Below are positions 35,204 through 45,825 of a stretch of DNA of 64,000 bases, piece by piece. The DNA comes from an uncultured Gemmata sp. (GTDB lineage: Bacteria; Planctomycetota; Planctomycetia; Gemmatales; Gemmataceae). The stretch spans positions 124,001 to 188,000 of the forward strand of contig CALDUT010000001.1 in NCBI GenBank assembly GCA_937924775.1. The letters are read 5' to 3'. The position numbers and the translations under genes were made by a program. The notes beneath the pieces were generated by a model. It was not told the DNA's origin, ran no database searches, and saw nothing but the letters and a program-made list of their open reading frames with translations. Position 1 is the stretch's first letter, and each line of letters opens with the position of its first letter.

Positions 35204-36856
35204 TCAATCGAGGTCCATGCGCCACCAGGCCAACGCCGTCAGGACCAAGCCAAACGCCCAAAGCACACCGCAGGAAGTGAAAACAACCCCCACATCCGGT
35301 TGCGGCGAGGCCAATAGTTGTGCGTAAGCTTCCAGTGCCCAGGCCTGCGGGGTGACCAGGCTGATGGTCTTCATTTGTTCGGGCATTAAGTCCCGCGGCA
35401 TCAGCGAGCCGCTAATACCGCCTAGAATCAGCACCAGGAGCGTACCGTAGACCGCGACTTGGGTTTCGGTACGGGCGACACTGGCTGTCAGCACGGCTAG
35501 CCCCACCGCCGCGATTGAGGTGCTAACCACCAGCGGCACAAGAAGTTCGGGCCGCGATCCCCACGTCATCCCGAAGAGAACTCGTCCGGCCACCAACAGG
35601 AAAAAGCCCTGCCCCAGCGATACAGCCAGACACGGAAGAAGTTTGCCCACAAGGATTTGCGACCGCGTCAGCGGGGCGGCCCGCAAGCGTATGAGCGTCC
35701 CGTGCTTACGTTCGGCAACGAACAACCACCCCACGCTCAACACCAAGAAGAACGCGAACATCACCGTGTACGACGGAACCAGAATCTGATAGCGCAACGC
35801 CCCACGGTTAAGTAGTCCGCTGCCGCTGGTGTCGCGGTACTCCATCCGGTTGGCGTCATTAGCTGCCCGAGCTTCGCTGTGGACCAGATCTGCCCATGTT
35901 GTCGCCTCAAAATTATAGTTGGAGAATAAATCGCTCACCCCCCGTTTCACTGTTGGCCCCACCTGCTTTTGGGCCGACGGGGTCAGAACTTCCCCAAAAG
36001 CGATTTCGCGGCCCAAACGTTCGAGAATGTCCCGCTTCTGGAAGGCTTTGTGAACCGCCCGTTGAAACTCGGGGGTGCGTTTGGCCACCACCGCGGCGTC
36101 CTTGGTGGCTTCCAGGATGTTACTCCCCTTGGCTTCGCTAAACTCTTTCAGCACAAGGAGTTTGAAATCGGGATCGTTGGTGAGGGCCGCCAGCAGCTTC
36201 TGAATTACCGGATCGAGTTCGGCCAAAACGTCCGCCGGGATGGGTTTGACGTCCAACAGCCGGGCGGCCACTTGCTCCATGAAGCGGTCGTCGCCCACGC
36301 GGGCGAAGGCTTTGCCGATCATCCACGGGATGACCACCCGCAGCAGGGTCACTTGGGTCAGTTGCTCAATGATGGACGCCGACACCGGTTGGGTTTTATC
36401 GGTCAGAATCGTCACCCGCAGTTTGGCAAAATCGATCCCGTCGCGACCAAACGGGTTGACCGCCTCGGAAGAACCTAGGAACGAGGCCCGCGTCATGCGC
36501 TCGCTGAATTCCGGCTCAAAGATGATCACCGCGGGCCGCCGGCCTTTCTCGATCAGTCGCTGGGCTTCGTCGCGACCGGGAATGATCTCCAAGCGAATAT
36601 CCTGCGTGGCGCTGAGGTCGTCGATGACCACTTCTGACCACGGCTTGCCGGGGTAAGCCATGGGATCGATTAAGCCCCGATCGAGATTGACAATCGAAAT
36701 GCGGAGCCGGTCATCCGGTTTTTCGCCGAAACCTTCCCCTAAGGCTAAACCTAAAACGAGTATAAGAAGTAGCGGCGTCAGCAGCAGAATCACCGCGCTG
36801 CGAGGATCGCGGAGCAGCAGGCGAAGGTCTTTGGCCGCCAGCGTGACGATGGGCAT
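35204..36856 (-). CDS. ABC-2 type exporter permease
   Basis: 550 residues. An N-terminal helix (about 20-40: VILLLTPLLLILVLGLALG) precedes a long extracytoplasmic domain (about 45-345), and then five to six helices with FAFFLVLSVGWLFVAERKHGTLIRLRAAPLTR, the cytosolic motif typical of ABC-2 permeases. The partner ATPase ends 3 bases before this ATG, so they form one exporter. The cargo is unknown; drug, lipid or glycan export are the usual options. Start ATG 36856. It is convergent with rho. Confidence 0.93.
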   Translation of the reverse strand: MPIVTLAAKDLRLLLRDPRSAVILLLTPLLLILVLGLALGEGFGEKPDDRLRISIVNLDRGLIDPMAYPGKPWSEVVIDDLSATQDIRLEIIPGRDEAQRLIEKGRRPAVIIFEPEFSERMTRASFLGSSEAVNPFGRDGIDFAKLRVTILTDKTQPVSASIIEQLTQVTLLRVVIPWMIGKAFARVGDDRFMEQVAARLLDVKPIPADVLAELDPVIQKLLAALTNDPDFKLLVLKEFSEAKGSNILEATKDAAVVAKRTPEFQRAVHKAFQKRDILERLGREIAFGEVLTPSAQKQVGPTVKRGVSDLFSNYNFEATTWADLVHSEARAANDANRMEYRDTSGSGLLNRGALRYQILVPSYTVMFAFFLVLSVGWLFVAERKHGTLIRLRAAPLTRSQILVGKLLPCLAVSLGQGFFLLVAGRVLFGMTWGSRPELLVPLVVSTSIAAVGLAVLTASVARTETQVAVYGTLLVLILGGISGSLMPRDLMPEQMKTISLVTPQAWALEAYAQLLASPQPDVGVVFTSCGVLWAFGLVLTALAWWRMDLD

Positions 36857-36859
36857 AAG

Positions 36860-37795
36860 TCAATCCCGAAGTTCCGGACCCGTCAGATGCAGGAAAACCC
36901 GCTCGAGCGTCGGCTCGCGGGTGGTGGCCGATTGCAACGCCACACCCGCCGTAACGCATTCCTGCGCCAATTGCCCCAACACCGGGCCGATCTCTTCGAC
37001 CACAAGTTCGAATTCTTCACCCTGTTGACGCAGTTGCTTCACACCCGGCAGCGCCGCCAGGCGCTGGGTCCAATCGGCCGGAGGGCGTGTGAATTGGGCG
37101 CGAATCGTCGTATCGAGCAAACGCAGCAGATTCGGCAGGCTATCGCATGCCCGGACTTTGCCGTTATCAAGAATGGCAAGGCGTGGGCAGAGAGCTTGCA
37201 CTTCCTCCATGTAATGGCTGGTGTAAATGATCGTAACTCCTGCCGCGTTCAGAGCTTGGACCTGCTCGAAGATAAGATTGCGGCTCTGGGGATCAACCCC
37301 GGTGGTGGGTTCATCGAGAAACAGCAGCCGGGGGTTATGAACGACCGCGACGGCGAGGTTGAGGCGGCGTTTCATGCCCCCCGAAAAAGTGCCGGCGCGG
37401 TCGTTGGCGCGATCGGCCAAGCCGACGGCCGTCAGCACTTCTTCGATGCGGTTTTCTAATGCCTTGCCGCTCAGACCGTACAGCTGACCGAAAAACCGCA
37501 GATTCTCCCGTGGCGACAAATCCGGGTAAATCGCCAGATCTTGCGTACCAATACCCACCCAATGCCGCAAATCCCGGCGGCGACGGCTCAACCGCTGACC
37601 GAATAGTTGCACCGTTCCGCTATCGGCTTCAAGCAGACCGGCCGCGATGGACAGAAGCGTTGTTTTCCCTGCCCCATTGGGCCCTAGAAGCCCAAAAACT
37701 TCACCCTCCTGGACCGCCAACGAAACCCCATCCAAGGCCATCAACGGGCCGTAGCCTTTGCGAATATCTGACAGTTCGAGGACAAAATTGGCCAT
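36860..37795 (-). CDS. ABC transporter ATP-binding protein (drug/lipid exporter type)
   Basis: 311 residues. Walker A GPNGAGKTT, Q-loop GIGTQDLAIY, signature FSGGMKRRL, Walker B LLFLDEPTTGVDP and H-loop TSHY are all present. A C-terminal extension of about 90 residues after the NBD ends in LERVFLHLTGPEL. It powers the ABC-2 permease encoded just downstream on the same strand. It is divergent from the photolyase gene, and the gap carries a promoter-like TTGACA reading toward photolyase. Confidence 0.95.
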   Translation of the reverse strand: MANFVLELSDIRKGYGPLMALDGVSLAVQEGEVFGLLGPNGAGKTTLLSIAAGLLEADSGTVQLFGQRLSRRRRDLRHWVGIGTQDLAIYPDLSPRENLRFFGQLYGLSGKALENRIEEVLTAVGLADRANDRAGTFSGGMKRRLNLAVAVVHNPRLLFLDEPTTGVDPQSRNLIFEQVQALNAAGVTIIYTSHYMEEVQALCPRLAILDNGKVRACDSLPNLLRLLDTTIRAQFTRPPADWTQRLAALPGVKQLRQQGEEFELVVEEIGPVLGQLAQECVTAGVALQSATTREPTLERVFLHLTGPELRD

Positions 37796-37801
37796 GCGCC
37801 C

Positions 37802-37829
37802 TTGACAATTATGAACACAAGGATAGTAT
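37802..37829 (+). promoter_or_regulatory. Candidate sigma70-like promoter for the photolyase gene
   Basis: A perfect -35 box TTGACA (37802-37807) is followed after 16 bases by TAGTAT (37824-37829), four of six matches to TATAAT. It reads toward photolyase in the divergent gap. Confidence 0.5.
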
Positions 37830-37920
37830 ACGAATTACCACATATCGTTGTGGTGGCCCACCCGTGCGGTGCAGGTTGGGGCCGATGTTATGTACGTGGC
37901 GACCTTACGGTTCGTTCTCG

Positions 37921-39492
37921 ATGACGCCACAGCCCCTTTCTACTGCTCGGATTCGTTGGTTGAACGACCGGCCGTTCAACCTCCAGGGCCGCTACGTTCT
38001 GTATTGGGCCCAGATGTTCCGCCGCTTGCATGCCAACCATGCTCTCGACCACGCCCTGGCCCTCGCTGTGGAACATCGCAAACCCTTGGTGGTGTATGAA
38101 GCCCTCAAGCTGAACTATCCGTGGGCCAATGCCCGCATTCATACCTTCGTTTTACAAGGAATGCGCGATAATGCACGCGCCGCCCAGCAGATGGGTGTCT
38201 CTTATTGGCCGTTTGTGGAAACTCCGGACACTACCGGACACGGGCTGGTGAAGAAACTTGCCACCGAGGCCGTATGCATTGTGACCGACGATTACCCGGC
38301 TTTCATTGTGCCTGCACACAACCGGGCGTTGGCCGCCAAATGCGATGTGCCGTTGATCGTGGTCGATAGCAACGCGATCGTTCCTTTGGCACTTTTGGGC
38401 GATGCCGTCGGGGCCGCAGCCCATCTGCGCCCGCGGATTCACAAATTGTTCGCCGAGGCCTGGAACCATCGCGCCATTCACGAACCGGTGATTCCTCCGG
38501 CTATCAAAACCCTCATTGACCCACCGTTTGAAGCGTGGGATGCGACGCGCGACATCTCCGGTTTTGTCGCCTCGCTTCCGGTCGATGCTTCAGTTCCGCC
38601 GGTCGCGGGTGTGAAGGGTGGCACAGTGGCTGGCCGGGCGATTTTGGCCGACTTTGTCCGCCACAAACTGCACCGCTATGCCAACGAACGCAACAACCCG
38701 GATGCCCCTGAGCGGGCCGCCGCCAGCGGGCTCAGCGCGCACATCCACTTTGGCCACCTCGCGATCCAAGAAGTGGCTCAAGCCGTGTTGGGGGAGGGTT
38801 GGACTCCCCGGGAAATCAACCCCAAAACCCGCAACAAGGACGATTTCTTCTGCCGCGATGCCAACGTGAATAGTTTTTTGGACGAAGCCATCACTTGGCG
38901 GGATCTGGGGCATCATTGGCACTTCGTGCGTGTGCAGAAGTTGGCAAACACCGCTGTCTCGACCAAAAGTTGGCAGCAGAAGCAAGAAACCGTTCCGCAA
39001 TTCAACTTTGCAACCATGGATTTTTCCCCCGGGGGAGATCGAACGCTCGATGTGATACTGCCTGAGTGGGCCCAAGCCACACTCCGCAAGCACACCAGCG
39101 ACCCCCGCGACCACCTCTACACGCTCGAACAGTTTGAAGCGGCGGCCACGCACGACGAGTTATGGAACGCGGCCCAAACCGAATTGCTCACCACAGGGCG
39201 TGTTCACAACTACCTCCGTATGCTTTGGGGCAAGAAGGTGATTGAATGGAGCCGCACCCCTGCCGAGGCTTACCGCGTTCTTGAACATCTCAACAACAAG
39301 TACGCCCTCGACGGCCGCGACCCGAACTCCTATAGCGGCATTCACTGGTGTTTCGGCTTGTTCGATCGCCCCTGGGCCCCGGAGCGGAAGATTTTCGGCT
39401 CGGTGCGGTACATGTCGTCGGAGAACACCGCCCGTAAATTCGATCTGCAAGGTTATTTGGCCTATGTGCAAGCGTTGGCGGATGGCCGCTAA
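37921..39492 (+). CDS. phrB: Class II CPD photolyase
   Basis: About 523 residues. The N-terminal RIRWLNDRPFNLQGRYVLYW and the C-terminal FAD/lesion-site region YLRMLWGKKVIEW, NNKYALDGRDPNSYSGIHW and FGLFDRPWAPERKIFGSVR match class II photolyases (deoxyribodipyrimidine photolyase). The enzyme repairs UV-induced cyclobutane dimers using FADH- and light. The frame stays open for 154 codons further upstream across the divergent ABC gene, so an internal start must be used. ATG 37921 is chosen, with ATG 37885 (12 codons earlier, near GGTTGGGG) as an alternative. Confidence 0.93.
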   Translation: MTPQPLSTARIRWLNDRPFNLQGRYVLYWAQMFRRLHANHALDHALALAVEHRKPLVVYEALKLNYPWANARIHTFVLQGMRDNARAAQQMGVSYWPFVETPDTTGHGLVKKLATEAVCIVTDDYPAFIVPAHNRALAAKCDVPLIVVDSNAIVPLALLGDAVGAAAHLRPRIHKLFAEAWNHRAIHEPVIPPAIKTLIDPPFEAWDATRDISGFVASLPVDASVPPVAGVKGGTVAGRAILADFVRHKLHRYANERNNPDAPERAAASGLSAHIHFGHLAIQEVAQAVLGEGWTPREINPKTRNKDDFFCRDANVNSFLDEAITWRDLGHHWHFVRVQKLANTAVSTKSWQQKQETVPQFNFATMDFSPGGDRTLDVILPEWAQATLRKHTSDPRDHLYTLEQFEAAATHDELWNAAQTELLTTGRVHNYLRMLWGKKVIEWSRTPAEAYRVLEHLNNKYALDGRDPNSYSGIHWCFGLFDRPWAPERKIFGSVRYMSSENTARKFDLQGYLAYVQALADGR

Positions 39493-39527
39493 CCATTCGG
39501 GGGATTTCTACTACAACAACGACTTGA

Positions 39528-40934
<1,407 letters not shown>

Positions 40935-40971
40935 GTTTCGGACCAAACCCGAACGGCCCCCGGCGGATCGT

Positions 40972-40997
40972 GGCAAGTGGCCCGTATTGGCCTTGCC
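40972..40997. terminator. Putative terminator between ahcY and the Rieske oxygenase gene
   Basis: GGCAA and GGCC arms pair with TTGCC and GGCC, leaving a two-base bulge and a 6-base loop. It sits between two convergent genes. A second small hairpin TCGCG/CGCGA lies at 41039-41053. No T run is present. Confidence 0.35.
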
Positions 40998-41060
40998 CCC
41001 TCCGCTATACTCCTCAGGGGCAAAGAACCTCCCGTTCGTCGCGATTCCCGCGATGGTCCT

Positions 41061-42071
41061 TCACGCGATGGTACGCCATGAGGCGGATTGGCCCCGATAA
41101 ATCCGGGCAATCCGCTCGCGTGTCAACCCCAACACCTTGTCGAAACGGCTGAGTTTGAGGCCTTCGATATGCGTGCTGTAATCGGCCATGTGATCGAGCA
41201 TCGCGATATCCGCCCGGATCTCACGATCAATCTCCCGCCGCAGCCACCATCCCGCCAAGCGTAACCCGCCACCCGGCCCCACCGGGTAACGCGATTGGGC
41301 GAACGCCAGCGTAAAGATCCGCGTGCTTTTCGCATCTTGGGGAACGAAGAAAATGTAAATCCGCCAGCGGACCATCGATTCGCGAGTGCCATCGGGGCTG
41401 GTCCACCAATGATCGAACACCGAATACACTGGGGAGAAACGCGTGGTCCAATGGTCGTGGAAAATATCCCCCCGGCGAACACCGAGCAGGAGGTGGTAGA
41501 GCCAGTTCAAGCGTTTGGTCGGGCCTGAATTCACAACATGCACGCTATCCGCGGTGGCCTCGATTTGGACCTTCACTTCACTGAGCCGGTCCAGGTCGTA
41601 GCCAAAGGTTTTGTGAACCGTGCCGCTGTGTTCGATTTCGTTGAAGTTATCCACGACCAATTCCAGCGGAGCGGGAATCGTGTGTTCGAGGATAGCAACG
41701 GGCAGAAACCCCGACGCGGTGATCGTGGGAAACGGTGGGTCGCTCGTCCGCGACTTGATCCATACCAGCCCGTGAGCTTCGCGGACATCGTAACTGGTGG
41801 TACAAGCCATCATTTTGGGCGTCGCGGGGCTTTCCCCCCGGCCTGCGGTGTCGAAAGTCCACCCGTGGTAGCGGCATTGCAACCGATCACCAACCACGCA
41901 ACCCACGCTCAGTTTCAGCCGCCGGTGCGGGCAAACATCCGAGAGGGCCCCCACTTCCCCACTGGCCGTGCGAAACACCGCGATGAGGGTGTCGGCCACC
42001 CGCACCCCGATCGGTCGGCGGCTCAGGTTGTGGCTGCGTACCACTGGCTGCCAATGATCCAGCATCCCCAT
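41061..42071 (-). CDS. Rieske non-heme iron oxygenase
   Basis: 336 residues. The N-terminal Rieske domain has CPHRRLKLSVGCVVGDRLQC followed by RYHGW. The catalytic domain has the mononuclear iron motif within DNFNEIEHSGTVH (Asn/Asp, His, His). It may hydroxylate, demethylate or desaturate an aromatic, sterol or similar substrate; the family does not fix which. No reductase or ferredoxin gene is adjacent. The ATG at 42071 has AAGGGG six bases upstream, better than the upstream TTG. Confidence 0.88.
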   Translation of the reverse strand: MGMLDHWQPVVRSHNLSRRPIGVRVADTLIAVFRTASGEVGALSDVCPHRRLKLSVGCVVGDRLQCRYHGWTFDTAGRGESPATPKMMACTTSYDVREAHGLVWIKSRTSDPPFPTITASGFLPVAILEHTIPAPLELVVDNFNEIEHSGTVHKTFGYDLDRLSEVKVQIEATADSVHVVNSGPTKRLNWLYHLLLGVRRGDIFHDHWTTRFSPVYSVFDHWWTSPDGTRESMVRWRIYIFFVPQDAKSTRIFTLAFAQSRYPVGPGGGLRLAGWWLRREIDREIRADIAMLDHMADYSTHIEGLKLSRFDKVLGLTRERIARIYRGQSASWRTIA

Positions 42072-42171
42072 CCGCAACCCCTTTAGTAAAATACCCTTAA
42101 TGAATTATCGGTTGGGTGCAAAACGGGCGCTCACCAAAACGAAAATTGCGCACAATCGCCATAGGTTCACT

Positions 42172-42783
42172 ATGTTCACCGGCTTAGTTCAGGCACTGGG
42201 GACTGTCCAAAATGTGGACGACGCCCGCGACGGGCGCCGGCTCCGCATCGCCGAACCCCGAATCGCTTCGCAACTGTCGGTGGGAGAAAGTGTTGCTGTC
42301 AATGGTGCCTGCTTGACCGTGGTGGCCCGGACCACGGATACGTTCGACTTCCAAGTCGGGCCGGAAACGCTGGCCAAAACCGTTTTAGGCCAACTGACCG
42401 CAGGCGATCGCGTCAATCTGGAGCGTGCCTTGCGCGTTGGTGAGGCGTTGGGCGGACATTTTGTGACCGGGCATGTGGATTGTGTAGGCACCATTCGCGA
42501 CGCCACCATCACCGGGGATTGGCTCACCATGACTTTTGGCTTCCCACCCGAATATGGCGACCTGTTGGTACCGAAAGGTTCGATCGCGGTCGATGGTGTC
42601 AGTCTGACGGTGGTCGATGTGGGCGAGGATCAGTTCTATGTGATGCTGATTCCCCACACTCGTGACCAAACCACGCTCGGTTTCAAACGCCCCGGAGCGG
42701 CCGTGAATCTCGAATTCGATTTATTGGCCAAACACATCCAAAAGCTCTTCCAGAGCCGCAGTCGGACGAGCAGGAACGGCTAA
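42172..42783 (+). CDS. ribE: Riboflavin synthase alpha chain
   Basis: 203 residues. The start MFTGLVQALG is the classic riboflavin synthase N-terminus. Two barrel repeats follow: VGESVAVNGACLTVV with the GHFVTGHVD motif, and PKGSIAVDGVSLTVVDVG with MLIPHT. It dismutates 6,7-dimethyl-8-ribityllumazine to riboflavin. The lumazine synthase gene is not adjacent. ATG 42172 is chosen because it matches the family start exactly. rsmA begins 75 bases downstream on the same strand. Confidence 0.96.
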   Translation: MFTGLVQALGTVQNVDDARDGRRLRIAEPRIASQLSVGESVAVNGACLTVVARTTDTFDFQVGPETLAKTVLGQLTAGDRVNLERALRVGEALGGHFVTGHVDCVGTIRDATITGDWLTMTFGFPPEYGDLLVPKGSIAVDGVSLTVVDVGEDQFYVMLIPHTRDQTTLGFKRPGAAVNLEFDLLAKHIQKLFQSRSRTSRNG

Positions 42784-42858
42784 TTCCAGAATATTTCCTC
42801 ACACCGCCGGTCCCAACGGACCACGGTGTGGGGTGTTGGTCCCGGCGGGATACTATCG

Positions 42859-43767
42859 ATGGCTGACGCACCCCTGCCAGATTCGTCCCCACGACAGACG
42901 CTCTCGTACCTTCGCCGCCTCTTCGAGAGCCACGGGCTGACGGCCAAGAACAAACTTGGTCAGAACTTCCTGATCGATTTGAATCTCCTGGATTTGCTCG
43001 TGCGAACGGCCGAATTGGACGCCCACGACGCGGTTCTAGAAGTCGGCACCGGCACCGGCTCGCTGACCGCTCAACTGGCCCATCACGCCGGCGCGGTGGT
43101 GACCATCGAAATCGATCCATCCTTGCAACCCATCGCCCGCCAGATCGTCGGTGAACGGGCCAACGTGCGTTTTCTCTACGGGGATGCCCTGGCCAAGAAA
43201 AGTGAATTGAACCCCGAGATGATCCGGGCGTGGGAAGAGTTCGCCCGCGAGAAGGGCTGTACCCGGAAGAAACTTGTGGCCAACCTGCCCTATGTGATCG
43301 CAACCCCGCTGATCAGCAACCTCCTAGTGGCCCGCGACGACATCGAGCGGATGGTGGTGATGGTCCAGTGGGAAATCGCCGAACGGCTCCGGGCGACGCC
43401 GGGCACTAAAGACTACAACGCTTTGTCGGTTTTGGTACAAAGTGTCGCGGATGTCGAGGTGGTGCGGAAAGTGCTGCCATCGAACTTTTATCCGCGACCG
43501 AAGGTCGACTCAGCGATTGTTCTCATCAAGCCCAACAGCCAAAAGCGGGCTCATGTGGGGGATGTTGCCAAATTCCGTGTTTTCCTCCGCGATCTGTACG
43601 TTCACCGGCGGAAAAACCTTCGGCAAGCGTTGTGTGGCTGGCCCAGCGGGCGCAAAGACCGGGCCGAAGTGGATGCCAAATTGGCCGAATTGGGCATCGA
43701 GGGCACGGTACGCAGTGAAACCCTCGATATTGACCAGCATCTGAAGCTCTGCGCCGTCTTCGGTTGA
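42859..43767 (+). CDS. rsmA: 16S rRNA dimethyladenosine transferase RsmA (KsgA)
   Basis: 302 residues. LGQNFL (33-38), the SAM motif EVGTGTG (61-67), the catalytic motif NLPY and the following segment (PSNFYPRPKVDS) are characteristic of KsgA. It dimethylates two adenines in the 3' end of 16S rRNA during 30S maturation. The segment GDALAKKSELNPEMIR looks slightly extended relative to other KsgA. ATG 42859 is used over the upstream frame starting at 42826. It is followed by a 20-bp perfect inverted repeat. Confidence 0.96.
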   Translation: MADAPLPDSSPRQTLSYLRRLFESHGLTAKNKLGQNFLIDLNLLDLLVRTAELDAHDAVLEVGTGTGSLTAQLAHHAGAVVTIEIDPSLQPIARQIVGERANVRFLYGDALAKKSELNPEMIRAWEEFAREKGCTRKKLVANLPYVIATPLISNLLVARDDIERMVVMVQWEIAERLRATPGTKDYNALSVLVQSVADVEVVRKVLPSNFYPRPKVDSAIVLIKPNSQKRAHVGDVAKFRVFLRDLYVHRRKNLRQALCGWPSGRKDRAEVDAKLAELGIEGTVRSETLDIDQHLKLCAVFG

Positions 43768-43827
43768 CCTGGGAACCAGCGTGGGCATCGCCGCTGTCAG
43801 GCTCTCTCACCCCCTCTGGAGAATACG

Positions 43828-43880
43828 CATACCGGGACTTGAGGCCGCCTGGGAAAGCGACGGCCTCAAGTCCCGGTATG
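43828..43880. terminator. Perfect 20-bp inverted repeat between convergent genes
   Basis: Arms 43828-43847 (CATACCGGGACTTGAGGCCG) and 43861-43880 are exact reverse complements with a 13-base loop. It lies between rsmA and the Tyr-rich gene, so it could terminate both transcripts. There is no T run, unlike a classic intrinsic terminator. Confidence 0.6.
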
Positions 43881-43906
43881 GCTCCCGGACCGCGTCGCCG
43901 GACAAA

Positions 43907-44866
43907 TCAACGGCTAACAATCTTGTAATCCACCGTTTCGCGGTCGCCCAGTTCGATCTTCTTATGGTAGATGGCTTTACCGCTTTCCCCACCCACATAC
44001 AAGTACCACGTTCCCGCGGGCAGCCGCAGGTCGAATTCCCCGAAGGTGTTGGCGGTGACGTATTCTTTGTGATCCAGTTTCTCGGCATTCACGAACACCA
44101 GCTGGGCTCCACCGCGGGGCGTGATTTGGTCGTTCAGTACCACCTCGCCACGGACCGTTACCAGACTCGGGCGGCTGACCGTTTTCTCGGGGCGCAATTT
44201 GGTGTTACCGGGTTTGGGATTCGACGTACCGGGTACTGGCAGATCCATCGGCGGCAATTTGTCGCTGCCATTATTGGGCATCACACTGGGGGGATTATCT
44301 CGCAATTGTTCCACGGAAGGCGGCGTGGTGATCGCCGGCGGTAGCGGGTAGAAACTAGAACTCGATGGTGGGTAATAGTAACTGACCACCGGCTGTTGGT
44401 AGGTCACCGGTTTGAGGGTGGTCACCGGCACCATAGCACAGCGTTCGACATAGCTGGTCACGGAGTTACACTGAGCCCGCAGCCGATACGACGTGCAGGG
44501 AACGCACACCCGCTGGGGGCAACCGGTGCAAGGATCGTAGTAAGTGGTGTAACGGTAGGTGGTGACTGGTTCGTAGTAGTAACTGGTCACTTGTTTCACC
44601 ACCGGTTCATAGTAGGCTTTGCGGACGTATTCGGTCACAGGTTGATAGTAGGTTCGCTGCACATAGCTGATACGCACTTCCGGTTGGGGGCAGGGGTCGG
44701 GCGGGCACGGCGGCGGGCACGGGGGCGCGAAACTGACGCGTGGCCGGCAATCATGGCAGCACACTTGGAACACATTATCCCAAGCGGCCGCGGCGCGGGG
44801 AGTGGCACTGGCCGCATGCAGCAGGCCCAGCGCCAAAAGGAAGCCAGCGCAACGGTAGTAGGTCAT
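43907..44866 (-). CDS. Secreted Tyr-rich YYxPV-repeat protein
   Basis: 319 residues. The signal peptide (about 1-28) is followed by a Cys/Pro-rich region (CCHDCRPR ... CPPPCPPDPCP), repeats of TYYQPV, AYYEPV and SYYYEPV with PCTGCPQRVCVPC between about 68 and 165, a Pro/Ser-rich linker, and a C-terminal transthyretin-like beta domain (about 220-319). I recognise the pattern from planctomycete envelope proteins but not a function. A surface or wall protein is likely. GGGAG lies 7 bases before the ATG. Confidence 0.82.
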   Translation of the reverse strand: MTYYRCAGFLLALGLLHAASATPRAAAAWDNVFQVCCHDCRPRVSFAPPCPPPCPPDPCPQPEVRISYVQRTYYQPVTEYVRKAYYEPVVKQVTSYYYEPVTTYRYTTYYDPCTGCPQRVCVPCTSYRLRAQCNSVTSYVERCAMVPVTTLKPVTYQQPVVSYYYPPSSSSFYPLPPAITTPPSVEQLRDNPPSVMPNNGSDKLPPMDLPVPGTSNPKPGNTKLRPEKTVSRPSLVTVRGEVVLNDQITPRGGAQLVFVNAEKLDHKEYVTANTFGEFDLRLPAGTWYLYVGGESGKAIYHKKIELGDRETVDYKIVSR

Positions 44867-45194
44867 GGTGAAAACTCCCTGTGGCTTGCGAACCCGACAT
44901 TCGGGCCTCACCCTTTAGAGTAATTCGCCTCAAGGTCTTCACAAAGGATTTCAGCCGTCGGCACAACCGCCATGACCACCATTGGTCGCTACAAACGGTA
45001 GAGTCCGCGTATTCGGCCACGTTTCGCCAATTTGCGGCTCTGGCGGCGGTAAAATGGGAGGAAAAACTGGATTTGTAAAAATGACCAACCTGAAGTCCCA
45101 GAGAGAGAAAACGGCCGGCTCCGTCTGCCTTGGGCAAGGTCAGCGTGGCGCCGCGGTGGCCCACGCCGACGTTCGTTTCTACCTGAACAAAAAA
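44867..45194. other. 328-base gap, promoter side of the Tyr-rich gene
   Basis: No credible gene. Reading toward the Tyr-rich gene, TTGTGA followed after 16 bases by TACTCT is a weak promoter-like pair. It also contains the end of tpx transcription. Confidence 0.4.
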
Positions 45195-45710
45195 TCACTT
45201 CGCTGCGGCTTTGAGAGCTTCCAATGCGGCGGCGTAGTTCGGTTCGCTTGTCACTTCCGGCACATACTCAACATAGGTCAATTTACCGGTTTTATCGACG
45301 ACAAACACCGCGCGGGCCAGCAATGGGAGGGGTAAGCCGCTTTCGATCAACACGCCCCAATTTTTGCCGAAGGAATGGTCGTGAACATCGGACAGCGTCG
45401 TCATGGAAGCGATGCCTTCGGTACTGCAGAAGCGTTTTTGGGCAAACGGTAAATCCAAACTGATGGTATAACAGGCGACCGCGTCGCCGAGTTGTTTGAT
45501 TTCCTCTTCAAACTTCTTGGTTTGGGTGCTGCACACCGGTGTATCAAGCGACGGAACCACGCTGAAGAGCCGGGCTTTAGCTGGTGTGTCGGCCAACGTC
45601 ACCGGATCGAGGACTTTGAGGCACTTGAAGGCCGGGGCCGGATCCCCCACTTTGAGTGGGGAGCCGGCCAGGGTGACGGGGTTGCCCTTGAATGTTACCG
45701 TGTGAGCCAT
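45195..45710 (-). CDS. tpx: Thiol peroxidase Tpx
   Basis: 171 residues, atypical 2-Cys peroxiredoxin. The peroxidatic Cys60 is in SLDTPVCSTQT and the resolving Cys95 in KRFCSTEG. The N-terminal AHTVTFKGNPVTLAG is typical of Tpx. It reduces peroxides using thioredoxin, probably in the cytosol or periplasm. GGAG lies 8 bases before the ATG at 45710, and an upstream frame adds an unlike N-terminus. Confidence 0.96.
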   Translation of the reverse strand: MAHTVTFKGNPVTLAGSPLKVGDPAPAFKCLKVLDPVTLADTPAKARLFSVVPSLDTPVCSTQTKKFEEEIKQLGDAVACYTISLDLPFAQKRFCSTEGIASMTTLSDVHDHSFGKNWGVLIESGLPLPLLARAVFVVDKTGKLTYVEYVPEVTSEPNYAAALEALKAAAK

Positions 45711-45825
45711 GTGAGTTTCTCCATGTGAGGAAGAATCGGGCGGGGGAGAGAAGCACACCACGCGATCGACTACCGGTGGAGTAAGATGTACGTTCGGAAG
45801 CGATCACTGCCTACGGGAAAGCCCG

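Noticed and set aside
37459-37920. N-terminal extension of the photolyase frame
   Set aside because: It would lie across the divergent ABC ATPase gene and its translation is not photolyase-like; the family N-terminus begins near RIRWLNDRP.
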